A DNA stretch of 64,000 nucleotides, taken from positions 3,286,001 to 3,350,000 of the forward strand of contig OY762456.1 of NCBI GenBank assembly GCA_963665785.1, written 5' to 3'. The notes beneath the pieces are model-generated. The model searched no databases and was not told the origin of the DNA. It worked only from the letters and a program-made list of their open reading frames with translations. Numbering within the stretch: the stretch's first letter is position 1; each line of letters opens with the position of its first letter. Positions 26,401-34,473 of this stretch are shown piece by piece. Origin of the DNA: UBA7455 sp026713185. GTDB taxonomy: Bacteria; Pseudomonadota; Gammaproteobacteria; Pseudomonadales; Azotimanducaceae. Both the position numbers and the translations under genes were made by a program.

Positions 26401-26894
26401 ATGGTAAAATACCCAATCTGGACCAGCCACTGAGAGCTGGCGCCGAAGTCAACCTCAGATTACCCGCGTTGATTCCAGATGATTATCTACCCGATATACA
26501 CACCAGGCTGGTAATGTACAAGCGAATCTCCAATGCCGAATCTGATGAACAACTCACCGCATTACAGGTCGAAATGATTGACCGCTTCGGTTTGTTGCCG
26601 GAATCGACTAAAAACCTGTTCCGTGTCACCCTGTTGAAACTGAGGTCAGACCAGTTGGGAATCAGGAAGATTGATGCCGGCGTGAAAAGCGGTAAACTGG
26701 AATTCGAACAGGATTCGATAATTGATCCGGGAACTCTGGTAGCGCTACTGCAATCCGAGCCGCACAGATACCGATTGTCGACTGCCAATCAGTTGACCTT
26801 CTACGAATCCATGGAGAAACCGGAAATCCGATTCAGTAAAGTCGAACGATTGCTGAAAAAACTTGAGAAGAAGAGCATTGCCATTGCGAGCTAG
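23421..26894 (+). CDS. mfd: Transcription-repair coupling factor
   Basis: The DNA translocase that removes stalled RNA polymerase and recruits UvrA, about 1157 residues. The order is a UvrB-like N-terminal part (RGAIMDIFPMGSDDPYRVDLFDDEVESLR), an RNA-polymerase-interacting domain (VHIEHGVGRYLGLQ), then a RecG-like helicase core with Walker A CGDVGFGKTEVA, DEEHRFGV, TATPIPRTL and HQLRGRVGRS, and the C-terminal TRCF domain. I chose ATG 23421 (MGILPIDNTRV); the frame is open to a TTG at 23361 but that lies in the repeat. Neither start has a good ribosome site. It overlaps csiV downstream. Confidence 0.95.
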   Translation: MGILPIDNTRVPHQPADRRHWYNLPGSAISLAIASVVETGPGIRLVITRDMVSAGQIRHELQFFLPDITIRTFPDWETLIYDNFSPHQDIISERLEILNQLALLQNGVIIIPANTIMQKLAPAHFILGSSLQLEVGQKFDIGVMRRKLEASAYRCVDNVYEHGEFAVRGAIMDIFPMGSDDPYRVDLFDDEVESLRTFDPETQLSTGRVDSVNLLPAREFPLTDTAINSFRDRWHERLSSNRNSPVYQDVCAGISPAGIEYYLPLFFEKLETLFDYLPDNILVLTTDLEDTLRQSWGDAHGRYENLRYDIMRPVLPPSEILLSPDELFAILKRYPRVDLIEQSNTGSSLRQGDTQFSFKELPDISVNERSQKPLAGLSELLSTSKDRILIATESNGRREVVDELLQRHHLHTTRVHSWQSFLATEQKLCLTVANLERGYSDPDSTTMLITEQQLFGERVLQKRRREKERDNTAELVIKSLTELHTGSPVVHIEHGVGRYLGLQTLTIDAQETEFLMLGYQDDAKLYVPVSSLHLISRYTGSGEENAPLHRLGGDAWQKAKRRAAEQIHDVAAELLNIYARRAARKGFAYPLPTDDYHQFTAAFPFEETPDQELAIQNVIADMVQDKAMDRLICGDVGFGKTEVAMRATFLAVQAGKQVAILVPTTLLAQQHHETFKDRFAEWPVNIDAISRFRTSKERREIIDRMKSGRLDIIIGTHTLIQDGLEFNNLGLLIIDEEHRFGVRQKEQLKSLRAEVDILTMTATPIPRTLNMAISNMRDLTIIATPPARRLSIRTFVRQRNDGLIREAIQRELMRGGQVYYLHNEVRNIEQTADRIKKLAPEARIAIGHGQMRERELEQVMSDFYHKKTNLLVCTTIIETGIDIPSANTIIMDRADKFGLAQVHQLRGRVGRSHHQAYAYLLTPHPRAMTSDARKRLEAITEAEDLGSGFILATHDLEIRGAGELLGDEQTGNIQTIGYSLYMELLNRAVQAIRDGKIPNLDQPLRAGAEVNLRLPALIPDDYLPDIHTRLVMYKRISNAESDEQLTALQVEMIDRFGLLPESTKNLFRVTLLKLRSDQLGIRKIDAGVKSGKLEFEQDSIIDPGTLVALLQSEPHRYRLSTANQLTFYESMEKPEIRFSKVERLLKKLEKKSIAIAS

Positions 26895-27831
26895 TATCTG
26901 CTTCATCGCCGCCTGTTGCACCGTCCCACTTTCAATTGCGGAGGCGCTTGAAGATTATCCCAACTGGTTCCAGATTGAGGTAATCGTCTTTAAACCGGGT
27001 GACAGGCAATACGGGGATGTTGTCAGAACCGGTGAAACCCAGAGTTACCCCGAAAATATAGTGTCGGTCGGACCGGTATCCGATGATGACCTTGCACCCG
27101 ATACTCTGGAACAACTGGCGGTGTTGCTGCAACAAGGTGCAACACTGCCCATCGAAACCTCTGAAGTCGAGGAAGATGAACCTCACACATTTCTTTTTGC
27201 GGGTCAGAGCAGAGAACAGTTGTATCGTGAACTTCTTGATGAGGTCTCAGCCAGCAACAAGCAGGATTCCGCCGGGGAAGACACGGGTGAAACAAATCTG
27301 GATGACATCATCAATTCCAGTCTGCCGGACGCATTCCGACAATTACAGAATAATCAGCTTTCACTCACTCAAATTGCCGCAAGTCTCAGAAGGTCATCGG
27401 GTTATAAACTGCTGACACATAGAGGCTGGCTGCAGCCATTGTCGGATGATGCCACACAGGTACTGCTCCAGACTGGCGACCGCCATGGTGAACTGTTCGA
27501 AATTGATGGTACCCTGTCCATCAGCAAAAGCCGTTTTGCGCTCGTTTACACAGATCTCTGGTTTACAGAATTCAATCCCAATGACAATCAGCAACAACAT
27601 TACTCCCCTGGAAACAACCTGGAGAATGACTTCCCGGATATCGACCCGGACATCCTCGCACAGTATCCGGATCTCGTCGAACAGGCACAGCAACGGGGTA
27701 GATATATCCCCGGGAACCGCTACAGGCTGCAACATTCCCGCAAAATGCGTACTGATGAGCTGCACTACATTGATCATCCTTCCTTTGGAATTCTGATAAA
27801 GATTGCACCATTTGAAATTCCATCGGGATGA
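26863..27831 (+). CDS. csiV: CsiV-family protein
   Basis: A secreted protein of up to 322 residues resembling CsiV of pseudomonads, reported to have a peptidoglycan-binding fold. The sequence begins with a signal peptide (ICFIAACCTVPLSIAEA) and then YPNWFQIEVIVFKPGD, the family opening. The C-terminal block GNRYRLQHSRKMRTDELHYIDHPSFGILIKIAP is well conserved in the family. No ATG is available; TTG at 26863, 26878 or 26884 are candidates, all inside the end of mfd. Translation is therefore coupled to mfd, as in Pseudomonas, where the same neighbours occur. Confidence 0.82.
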   Translation: MRRRALPLRASICFIAACCTVPLSIAEALEDYPNWFQIEVIVFKPGDRQYGDVVRTGETQSYPENIVSVGPVSDDDLAPDTLEQLAVLLQQGATLPIETSEVEEDEPHTFLFAGQSREQLYRELLDEVSASNKQDSAGEDTGETNLDDIINSSLPDAFRQLQNNQLSLTQIAASLRRSSGYKLLTHRGWLQPLSDDATQVLLQTGDRHGELFEIDGTLSISKSRFALVYTDLWFTEFNPNDNQQQHYSPGNNLENDFPDIDPDILAQYPDLVEQAQQRGRYIPGNRYRLQHSRKMRTDELHYIDHPSFGILIKIAPFEIPSG

Positions 27832-27854
27832 TTCATAACAACCAGGAGAACGAC

Positions 27855-28559
27855 TCAGGTTGACTGGACCACCCTGATCAGCGCATCACGTACCCATCCC
27901 ATACCGGTATCAAGTGAACGCCTGGTCTCATCCATATCAATAATCCGATTTTTTATACCGGCGCCGGCGTTGATCACAACGCAAATTGCCGCATAGGGAA
28001 TACCACGTTCTCTCGCCAGTCCGGCTTCCGGCATCGCTGTCATTCCAACGATGTGACAACCGTCTTTTCGCAATCTCCGGATTTCAGCTGCGGTTTCCAG
28101 TCTGGGTCCCTGGGTACATCCGTAGACCCCGTCTGTCCGGGTGGGATATCCCGCCGCAGCATCGCAAAGCAAGGTTCTGAGAACGGGATCATAAGGATGG
28201 GTCAGGTCGACATGGACAATCTGATCGTCATGGAAGGTTTGTTGCCGGCCCCATGTGTAATCGATGATCTGATCGGGAATGACCAGTCCAGGGACGCCCA
28301 GGGTTTCATCCACACTACCCACTGCGTTAACAGCAATGATGCCGTCAACACCGGCATCAAAAAGTGCCTGGATGATTGCCCGGTAGTTGATTTTATGTGG
28401 TGGATACCGGGGTGGATTTCCGTGTCTGGGTACAAATACAACAGGCGTCTCATCCAACTCACCGGTTTCCATGTAGACATCGCCAAAGGCAGTGGTTTCC
28501 ATCCCACCTTTGGTCACGGCAAGACTGGAAAATCCTGTACCTCCAATTATCGCAAGCAT
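27855..28559 (-). CDS. S-methyl-5'-thioinosine phosphorylase
   Basis: A purine nucleoside phosphorylase of the MTAP/PNP family, about 234 residues, that splits methylthioinosine in the pseudomonad-type salvage of methylthioadenosine. ATG at 28559 starts MLAIIGGTGF. The phosphate-binding PRHGNPPRYPPHKINYRA, VNAVGSVDE and purine-site GMTAMPEAGLARERGIPYA blocks are present. MTA-specific enzymes usually have MTTxPE, whereas Ala here supports the methylthioinosine assignment. It is convergent with csiV. Its neighbours mfd and csiV recur beside this gene in Pseudomonas. Confidence 0.85.
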   Translation of the reverse strand: MLAIIGGTGFSSLAVTKGGMETTAFGDVYMETGELDETPVVFVPRHGNPPRYPPHKINYRAIIQALFDAGVDGIIAVNAVGSVDETLGVPGLVIPDQIIDYTWGRQQTFHDDQIVHVDLTHPYDPVLRTLLCDAAAGYPTRTDGVYGCTQGPRLETAAEIRRLRKDGCHIVGMTAMPEAGLARERGIPYAAICVVINAGAGIKNRIIDMDETRRSLDTGMGWVRDALIRVVQST

Positions 28560-28604
28560 GTCCTGTCCAACGTCAGCCAGATGCAATGCATACGGGCAGT
28601 TCGT

Positions 28605-29681
28605 TCATTCCACATCCGGCTCAGGGTCAACGAGATGCACCGTGGATGTGGGAAATGCCATTTCAGCACCGTGACTTTCGATAATTTCAACGATTTTCAG
28701 CAACACGTTTTCCTTGATGTGATGGAACTTGATCCAGTCTGTCGTCCTGGTGAATGTATAGACGAAGAAGTCGCAACTGGACGGCGCAAACCCATTGAAG
28801 TTAACGATGAGGGTTCTGTCCGGGTCAATTTCAGGATGGTTTTGCAACATTCCACGAACATCATCAACAATCGCCGCCATCTTGCTGACGTCATCGTACC
28901 GGATTCCAACAGTCTCGTAGATACGTCGATTCAGCATCCGGGATGGATTCTCCAGTGTAATGTTGGCAAATACCATATTCGGAATATATAAAGGACGCTT
29001 GTCAAAGGTGAGAATTTCTGTCAATCGCCAACCGATGTTGGCCACGGTGCCTTCAATTTCCCGATCTGGACTCCTGATCCAGTCACCAACCTTGAAAGGA
29101 CGATCAAGATAGATCATCAGACCACCAAAGAAGTTGGCCAGAATATCCCGCGCGGCAAACCCGACTGCAATGCCGCCAATTCCACCAAATGCCAGAATAC
29201 CCGCTATGTTGATACCAAGTGTCTGTAGAATGGATAACGTTGCTGTAATGAGGACTGATATTCGCAGCAGTTTGCCAACCGCACTGGCGGTAGTAACGTC
29301 AGAGCCCTGATGAATAAAGGCATTTTCGGTCTCACTGATAAATTTTGTCAGAAAAAGGGCCAACAGTCCCACAACGCTGACATAACGTACCGGATCTATG
29401 ATTTGTGCAAGATCCGTATCCGTATCCGCTACGATAATCTCGGCGGCCCAGGAAATCCCGACGACCCAGATTAACCAGGCCAGTGGTTTTCTGACCGACT
29501 GGAACAAAGCATCATCCCAAATGGTTGAGGTGCCCTGTACCTTCCGCTCCAGGTGTATAAATAATCTGCGGGCTATGAAGTTAAGCAACAGTGTGGCGAA
29601 GACAATAACGAACACCAGTATTACCCTTGGATCGGTTACCCATGTCATAAGGTCAGTCATCGTTGTTCCCATTTCTTCCAT
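28605..29681 (-). CDS. MscS-family small-conductance mechanosensitive channel
   Basis: An inner-membrane tension-gated channel of 358 residues. It has about four to five N-terminal helices. The pore helix is GIAVGFAARDILANFFGGLMIYLDRPFKVGDWI, with the Gly/Ala packing pattern of MscS TM3. A beta domain (GTVANIGWRLTEILTFDKRPLYIPNMVFANITLEN) and a C-terminal alpha/beta domain follow. The length is slightly above E. coli MscS, owing to extra N-terminal helices. It reads in the same direction as the phosphorylase gene, 45 bases upstream of it, so the two may share a transcript. Confidence 0.92.
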   Translation of the reverse strand: MEEMGTTMTDLMTWVTDPRVILVFVIVFATLLLNFIARRLFIHLERKVQGTSTIWDDALFQSVRKPLAWLIWVVGISWAAEIIVADTDTDLAQIIDPVRYVSVVGLLALFLTKFISETENAFIHQGSDVTTASAVGKLLRISVLITATLSILQTLGINIAGILAFGGIGGIAVGFAARDILANFFGGLMIYLDRPFKVGDWIRSPDREIEGTVANIGWRLTEILTFDKRPLYIPNMVFANITLENPSRMLNRRIYETVGIRYDDVSKMAAIVDDVRGMLQNHPEIDPDRTLIVNFNGFAPSSCDFFVYTFTRTTDWIKFHHIKENVLLKIVEIIESHGAEMAFPTSTVHLVDPEPDVE

Positions 29682-29782
29682 AGTCGAAAACCAGTGTCAG
29701 CCATGCAGTGACAGAATACAAATCAGCACGATATGGTAACAAGCCTGTGCATTGCTGTGCAGGGTTCAATCATCGAAAAAAA

Positions 29783-29859
29783 TACTTGAAAATTACTTGA
29801 AAAATACTTGCTATCGGATTCTTCCTGTATATAATCATATGTACTGTATAAAAAATCAG
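29783..29859 (+). promoter_or_regulatory. lexA promoter with SOS box and three phased TACTTG repeats
   Basis: A LexA box of the CTG-N10-CAG type lies at 29844-29859 (ACTGTATAAAAAATCAG context), eight bases before the lexA start. It fits autoregulation. Upstream is a plausible promoter, TTGCTA (29808-29813), 16 bases, TATAAT (29830-29835). TACTTG occurs three times with an 11-base period (29783, 29794, 29805), ending in the -35 region. Confidence 0.75.
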
Positions 29860-29866
29860 GAAGCGT

Positions 29867-30463
29867 ATGAACAGGCTTACAAAAGGACAGACAAAGGTTC
29901 TTGACTTCATCAAAACCTATATCGACGAGACGGGATACCCGCCCACCCGTGTGGATATTGCCAAAAGACTTGGCTTCAAAAGCCCCAATGCGTCAGAGGA
30001 ACATCTCAAAGCCCTTGCCCGCAAGGGAGCAATCACACTGGTCCCCGGCACTTCAAGAGGTATCCAGCTTCCGGAATCAAAAGGTATTCCCATCGTTGGT
30101 CGGGTTGCCGCGGGTAGTCCAATCCTTGCACAGGAACATATCGAAGACTACTGTGAAATTCCAGCAAGCTTTTTCCACCCTCCTGCTGATTATCTGCTGA
30201 CTGTTCGGGGTGACAGCATGATAGATGCCGGTATTCTGGATGGCGATCTGCTGGCTGTTCATCGAACCAGCAGGCTTCGTAATGGCGACTTGGTGGTTGC
30301 CCGCATCGAAGATGAAGTGACGGTTAAACGGTTACAGCGTGGCAGCACCCAAAACCTGTTGACCTTATTGCCGGAAAACAAGGATTACTCACCAATTGAT
30401 GTCGATTTGCGGAATACGGCCTTTGCTTTCGAGGGACTGGTGGTTGGCATTCTGAGACACTGA
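29867..30463 (+). CDS. lexA: LexA repressor
   Basis: The SOS repressor, 198 residues. The winged helix-turn-helix occupies residues 1-70 (TRVDIAKRLGFKSPNASEEHLKAL). The self-cleavage bond is Ala82-Gly83 in RVAAGSP. The catalytic Ser117 is in RGDSMID and the catalytic Lys154 in VTVKRL. RecA filaments stimulate this cleavage after DNA damage. An upstream CTG-N10-CAG box indicates autoregulation. The same consensus appears before the restriction-modification genes at 57.9 kb. The gene ends 28 bases from the convergent topA end, with no obvious terminator. Confidence 0.97.
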   Translation: MNRLTKGQTKVLDFIKTYIDETGYPPTRVDIAKRLGFKSPNASEEHLKALARKGAITLVPGTSRGIQLPESKGIPIVGRVAAGSPILAQEHIEDYCEIPASFFHPPADYLLTVRGDSMIDAGILDGDLLAVHRTSRLRNGDLVVARIEDEVTVKRLQRGSTQNLLTLLPENKDYSPIDVDLRNTAFAFEGLVVGILRH

Positions 30464-30490
30464 ACACTATAGACTTCAATATCCGGGATG

Positions 30491-33148
30491 TTATTTTCGA
30501 TGAGTCTTTCTCTGCTTCGGTTTTCCATGCTGTTCAATCCACCTGCCGTCAACATAATCAGCCCGCCAACCGGAGACTTTTCCTTTCTCTAATTCGGTTA
30601 CAACATAGTGTTGCCCCGTTTTCCGGGCAAACTTGACCAGCGAACGGCGGCCTTCAGGGTCCTTTACCGGTGCCTGCAACAGGTGTTGATATTTAGGATC
30701 TATCTCATTCTGATGAGGTAACAACTCATCCATATAGGGTGCCCGGGTTTCCCGTTTTTTCGGAAATTGACTGGCCGCAAGAAAGATTCCTGCAGCGCCA
30801 TCGCGTAAAACGTACGTATCATCAACCTTCTCGCACTGCAGTTCCGGCATCTGCACCGGTTCCATTTTGGGCGGCGCCGGTTTACCGTTACGCAGTAACT
30901 TACGGGTATTCCCGCATTCGACATTGGTACATCCGAAGTACTTGCCGAATCGGCCGCTCTTCAACTGCATTTCCGCACTGCACTTGTCGCATGTAATAAC
31001 CGGTCCGTCATATCCCTTGATCCTGAACTCCCCTACCTCGACTTCAAATCCCTTGCAGTCAGGGTTGTTGCTGCAGAGATACAACTTCCGGGTTGCATCA
31101 ATCAGGTAACTACTCATGGCCGTATTGCAATCTGGACATCGCCGCCTGTTCCGAAGGATTCTGGATTCCTCTTCATCATCGCCTGCAACACTCGTCACTT
31201 CGTCACCAGGAACCAGGTTCATGGTTAATTTACAACGATCCGCGGGCGCCAACACATAACCGGAACAACCCAGAAAAACACCAGTGCTGGCAGTACGCAC
31301 CTGCATTTCCCTGCCGCATCGAGGGCATACAATATCAGTCATCAATGGCTTGTTGGTTCGCATACCGGTTTCGCTGCCAGCCCTGTCGAGTTTCTTTTCA
31401 AAGTCCCTGTAAAACTCGTCAAGCAGATTTTTCCAGTTAACTTTACCTTCGGAAACCTTGTCCAGCGATTCCTCAAGTTGTGCTGTAAAGCCATAGTCAA
31501 GCAGATTCGCAAAATTTTCATTCAAACGGTCGGTCACTATCTCACCGATTTTTTCAGCATGGAACCGCTTGTTATTCAGCGTGACATAACCCCGGTCCTG
31601 AATAGTCGTGATAATGGACGCATAAGTGGAAGGTCGGCCAATACCGCGTTTTTCCAGTTCCCTCACCAGGCTTGCTTCACTGTAACGGGGAGAGGGTTTT
31701 GTGAAGTGTTGTGATGGCAACAGTTTCAGGAGATTCAGTTGCTGGTTCACTTCATATTCCGGCAGCGGGACGCCATCTTCTTTTCTCCGATCCTGTGACT
31801 GTACCCGGGTAAAACCATCAAAGCGCAGGATACGACCTCGCACACGCAGCACAAGGTCCGACGCCTCAACAAGAACACTGGTACTGGTATACTGTGCATC
31901 CGACATCTGACAGGCAACAAATTGACGCCATATCAGTTCATACAAACGCACCTCATCCCGTTGCATATTACGCAACGCCGTTGATCTCAGATTCACATCA
32001 GAAGGGCGAATTGCCTCGTGGGCTTCCTGCGCACCTTTCTTACTGGAATAAAACCGGGGTTTCAGCGGTACATATCTGTCATCAAATTCTGTCTGCACCA
32101 AATTCCGACAGGCATTGACTGCAACCGCCGACAGGTTGGTGGAATCAGTTCGCATGTAGGTGATATAGCCAGCCTCGTAGAGGCGTTGTGCCGCAGTCAT
32201 GGTTTTTTTCACTCCGAAACCCAGACGTGTACTGGCGGCCTGTTGCAGTGTTGATGTGATATAGGGAGCTCCCGGTCTGGTACTGGTTGCTTTATCTTCC
32301 CTGTTCATAACCCTGTAGTTGGCGTCCTTGAGTTTTTCCAGGGCTTTGTCTGTTTGTTCCTGATTTTGCGGCCGAAAATTTTTCCCAGCTTCCCGGATTA
32401 CCTGAAATCTGATCGCTTCAGCTTTTTGATCCTCAGCAAGGTCGGCAAATACCTCCCAGTATTCCTCGGGAACAAAGGCATTTATTTCCCTTTCGCGTTC
32501 TACAATCAATTTGACCGCAACAGATTGAACCCGTCCCGCAGACAATCCACGTGCAATTTTCGCCCACAGTAGCGGGGAGACCATAAAACCGACCACACGA
32601 TCCAGAAACCGTCGTGCCTGTTGTGCATTTACCCGGTCCATATCGATCTCAACAGGATCTTCGAAGGCTTTCCGGATGGCCGTGCGGGTAATCTCGTTAA
32701 AGACCACACGGCGATATCGGTTCTCATCCCCACCGATAGCTTCACGCAGATGCCATGCAATCGCCTCACCTTCACGGTCAAGGTCAGTTGCGAGAAAGAT
32801 CTCTTCAGCGTTTGTGGCAAGTTTCTTCAGATCAGATACGACTTTTTCCTTTCCAGGCAGGATTTCGTAACTGGCTTCCCACCCCCGGGTTGGATCCACT
32901 CCCATACGGGAGATTAATTTCTTCTGCGCTTTTTCCTTCCTGTAGGTTTCTCTCTTTTCAGGAGCCATCTTGCGAATCCTGGCGGCTTCCTTTGCTCCCT
33001 TGGCAGGATCACTCTTTACGCTCTTACCGCTCACAGGCAGATCGCGAATATGTCCTACGCTTGATTTTACAATGTATTGATTTCCCAGATATCGATTGAT
33101 CGTCCGGGCTTTTGCCGGTGACTCTACGATGACCAATGCTTTACTCAC
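30491..33148 (-). CDS. topA: DNA topoisomerase I
   Basis: The type IA topoisomerase that relaxes negative supercoils, 885 residues. The TOPRIM domain opens the protein (ALVIVESPAKARTI and ATDLDREGEAIAWHL with the acidic DLDRE triad). The active-site Tyr331 is in TYMRTDSTNLS. About residues 610-740 contain three Cys4 zinc ribbons (CPRCGREM, CPDCNTAM and CDKCSAEM with their second Cys pairs). A further C-terminal DNA-binding segment ends in a basic tail. The GTG start has AAAGGAAA upstream. The arrangement convergent to lexA is common in gammaproteobacteria. Confidence 0.97.
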   Translation of the reverse strand: MSKALVIVESPAKARTINRYLGNQYIVKSSVGHIRDLPVSGKSVKSDPAKGAKEAARIRKMAPEKRETYRKEKAQKKLISRMGVDPTRGWEASYEILPGKEKVVSDLKKLATNAEEIFLATDLDREGEAIAWHLREAIGGDENRYRRVVFNEITRTAIRKAFEDPVEIDMDRVNAQQARRFLDRVVGFMVSPLLWAKIARGLSAGRVQSVAVKLIVEREREINAFVPEEYWEVFADLAEDQKAEAIRFQVIREAGKNFRPQNQEQTDKALEKLKDANYRVMNREDKATSTRPGAPYITSTLQQAASTRLGFGVKKTMTAAQRLYEAGYITYMRTDSTNLSAVAVNACRNLVQTEFDDRYVPLKPRFYSSKKGAQEAHEAIRPSDVNLRSTALRNMQRDEVRLYELIWRQFVACQMSDAQYTSTSVLVEASDLVLRVRGRILRFDGFTRVQSQDRRKEDGVPLPEYEVNQQLNLLKLLPSQHFTKPSPRYSEASLVRELEKRGIGRPSTYASIITTIQDRGYVTLNNKRFHAEKIGEIVTDRLNENFANLLDYGFTAQLEESLDKVSEGKVNWKNLLDEFYRDFEKKLDRAGSETGMRTNKPLMTDIVCPRCGREMQVRTASTGVFLGCSGYVLAPADRCKLTMNLVPGDEVTSVAGDDEEESRILRNRRRCPDCNTAMSSYLIDATRKLYLCSNNPDCKGFEVEVGEFRIKGYDGPVITCDKCSAEMQLKSGRFGKYFGCTNVECGNTRKLLRNGKPAPPKMEPVQMPELQCEKVDDTYVLRDGAAGIFLAASQFPKKRETRAPYMDELLPHQNEIDPKYQHLLQAPVKDPEGRRSLVKFARKTGQHYVVTELEKGKVSGWRADYVDGRWIEQHGKPKQRKTHRK

Positions 33149-33257
33149 AGACTGCGTTTCCTTTTGCGCTCCTTTTTTACTTTAGTATCAATGCGTATGG
33201 GTTTGTCAACAGTGAGTTTACTGTTGTGTTGGAATTGGCACGAAATGCAAGCTTAAA

Positions 33258-33812
33258 TCACTGATCACTTACATCCGGTATGGGCTTTATCGCAAGACAA
33301 CCTGTCAGAAATTCGACAATGGATTGCAATCCTGCTTCTTCACTCCGCTCATGCCAGTAAACAGAAATCACACGATTGACTTCTCCAATACGCACCACAT
33401 CTTCCGGCAGATGACTCATGTTATCAGATAGATACCGGATGAATTCAGGTGTCAGATTATCGGGTTTATCATCCAACCAGCACCAGGTACCCGGCAACTC
33501 GATGTCCTGGGCGACCGCACGGCGTTCCAGTGACCAGTTGGCTTCAGGTTCACGTCGCCAATCCCGGTCCTGTTGCCTGACAATCCGATATGCGACAACC
33601 GGCAGGACCGCTTTCAGTCGCTTGCCGGTACCGGTAACATACTTCTTCTGCTTTGGAATGGGATCATCAATACTGGTCAATTCCACACTGATCCCCTGAG
33701 CCATGGCCTGCTGACGCAACTTCATCTGTTCCTTCTCGCGCTTTGAGGGCAACACCGCGATGATTGGCGCCGCAATCAACAACAACACCAGGCCGATAAT
33801 GATGTATATCAT
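33258..33812 (-). CDS. Membrane-anchored protein of unknown function next to topA
   Basis: 184 residues with one N-terminal membrane helix (residues 2-22, YIIIGLVLLLIAAPIIAVL) followed by a basic linker and a soluble domain. The soluble part is rich in Trp (RDWRREPEANWSLERR, ELPGTWCWLDD) and ends in VYWHERSEEAGLQSIVEFL. I do not recognise a domain, though a gene of this size and layout occurs upstream of topA in pseudomonads as a hypothetical. It likely faces the cytoplasm or periplasm as a single-pass protein. Operon with topA is possible, with a 109-base gap. Confidence 0.7.
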   Translation of the reverse strand: MIYIIIGLVLLLIAAPIIAVLPSKREKEQMKLRQQAMAQGISVELTSIDDPIPKQKKYVTGTGKRLKAVLPVVAYRIVRQQDRDWRREPEANWSLERRAVAQDIELPGTWCWLDDKPDNLTPEFIRYLSDNMSHLPEDVVRIGEVNRVISVYWHERSEEAGLQSIVEFLTGCLAIKPIPDVSDQ

Positions 33813-33955
33813 GACTCATCTCTGAATTTGATCACCCGGATATTATGCAATCTTTCCAACAATGTCCCAAATAAGGTCAAGTATCTGAAAAGGTTTGTTG
33901 AAAATCATTTTGAACTGTGTAAATTCTGCAACTGTCAGGAATAACAAGTGGAAGC

Positions 33956-34396
33956 ATGCTGATGAGTGGATACTCGCACATTCTTGTAGCCGTGGATCTG
34001 ACAGAAGAATCCACAGGAGTCGTCAACAGGGCTTGCGCATTATGCAAAGCCTACTCTGCGGAACTCAGTTGCGTTCACGTCATTGAACCACTCAGTCTGG
34101 CCTACGGTGGCGATATCCCGATGGATCTGTCCGCTATCCAGGAACAGATACAGGATACCACCAGATCGCATCTTTCTGAATTCGGAGCCATGTTCAACAT
34201 TGATCCGGATAATCAGCACTTGATCTTCGGTCGACCGGAAACAGAGATAGACACCCTGGCCAACCAGATTGGCGCCGACCTGATTGTGGTAGGCAGCCAT
34301 GGCCGACACGGACTCGCCCTGATTCTAGGTTCAACCGCTAACGGTGTCCTGCACGGTGCTCCCTGCGATGTACTTGCCGTGCGCGTGGGTATCTGA
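33956..34396 (+). CDS. Universal stress protein UspA-family
   Basis: A cytosolic universal stress protein of 146 residues. It has the UspA opening YSHILVAVDLTEES, a central strand VIEPLSLAYGGD and the C-terminal nucleotide-loop-like GSHGRHGLALILGSTANGVLHGAPCDVLAVRV. The start may be the first ATG or the one two codons later (MSGYSHI). These proteins accumulate under starvation or oxidative stress. The gene stands alone between the topA neighbour and the TonB-dependent receptor, in a small monocistronic unit. Confidence 0.92.
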   Translation: MLMSGYSHILVAVDLTEESTGVVNRACALCKAYSAELSCVHVIEPLSLAYGGDIPMDLSAIQEQIQDTTRSHLSEFGAMFNIDPDNQHLIFGRPETEIDTLANQIGADLIVVGSHGRHGLALILGSTANGVLHGAPCDVLAVRVGI

Positions 34397-34473
34397 ACCG
34401 CAATACAGGCTACAAACAGATATCAATCCACTGGACACACTTAACGGTTCACAAGCCCTCTATACAAAGACAG

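Noticed and set aside
28053..28991. 312-codon plus-strand frame
   Set aside because: It spans two genes on the opposite strand (phosphorylase and MscS) and has no family features.
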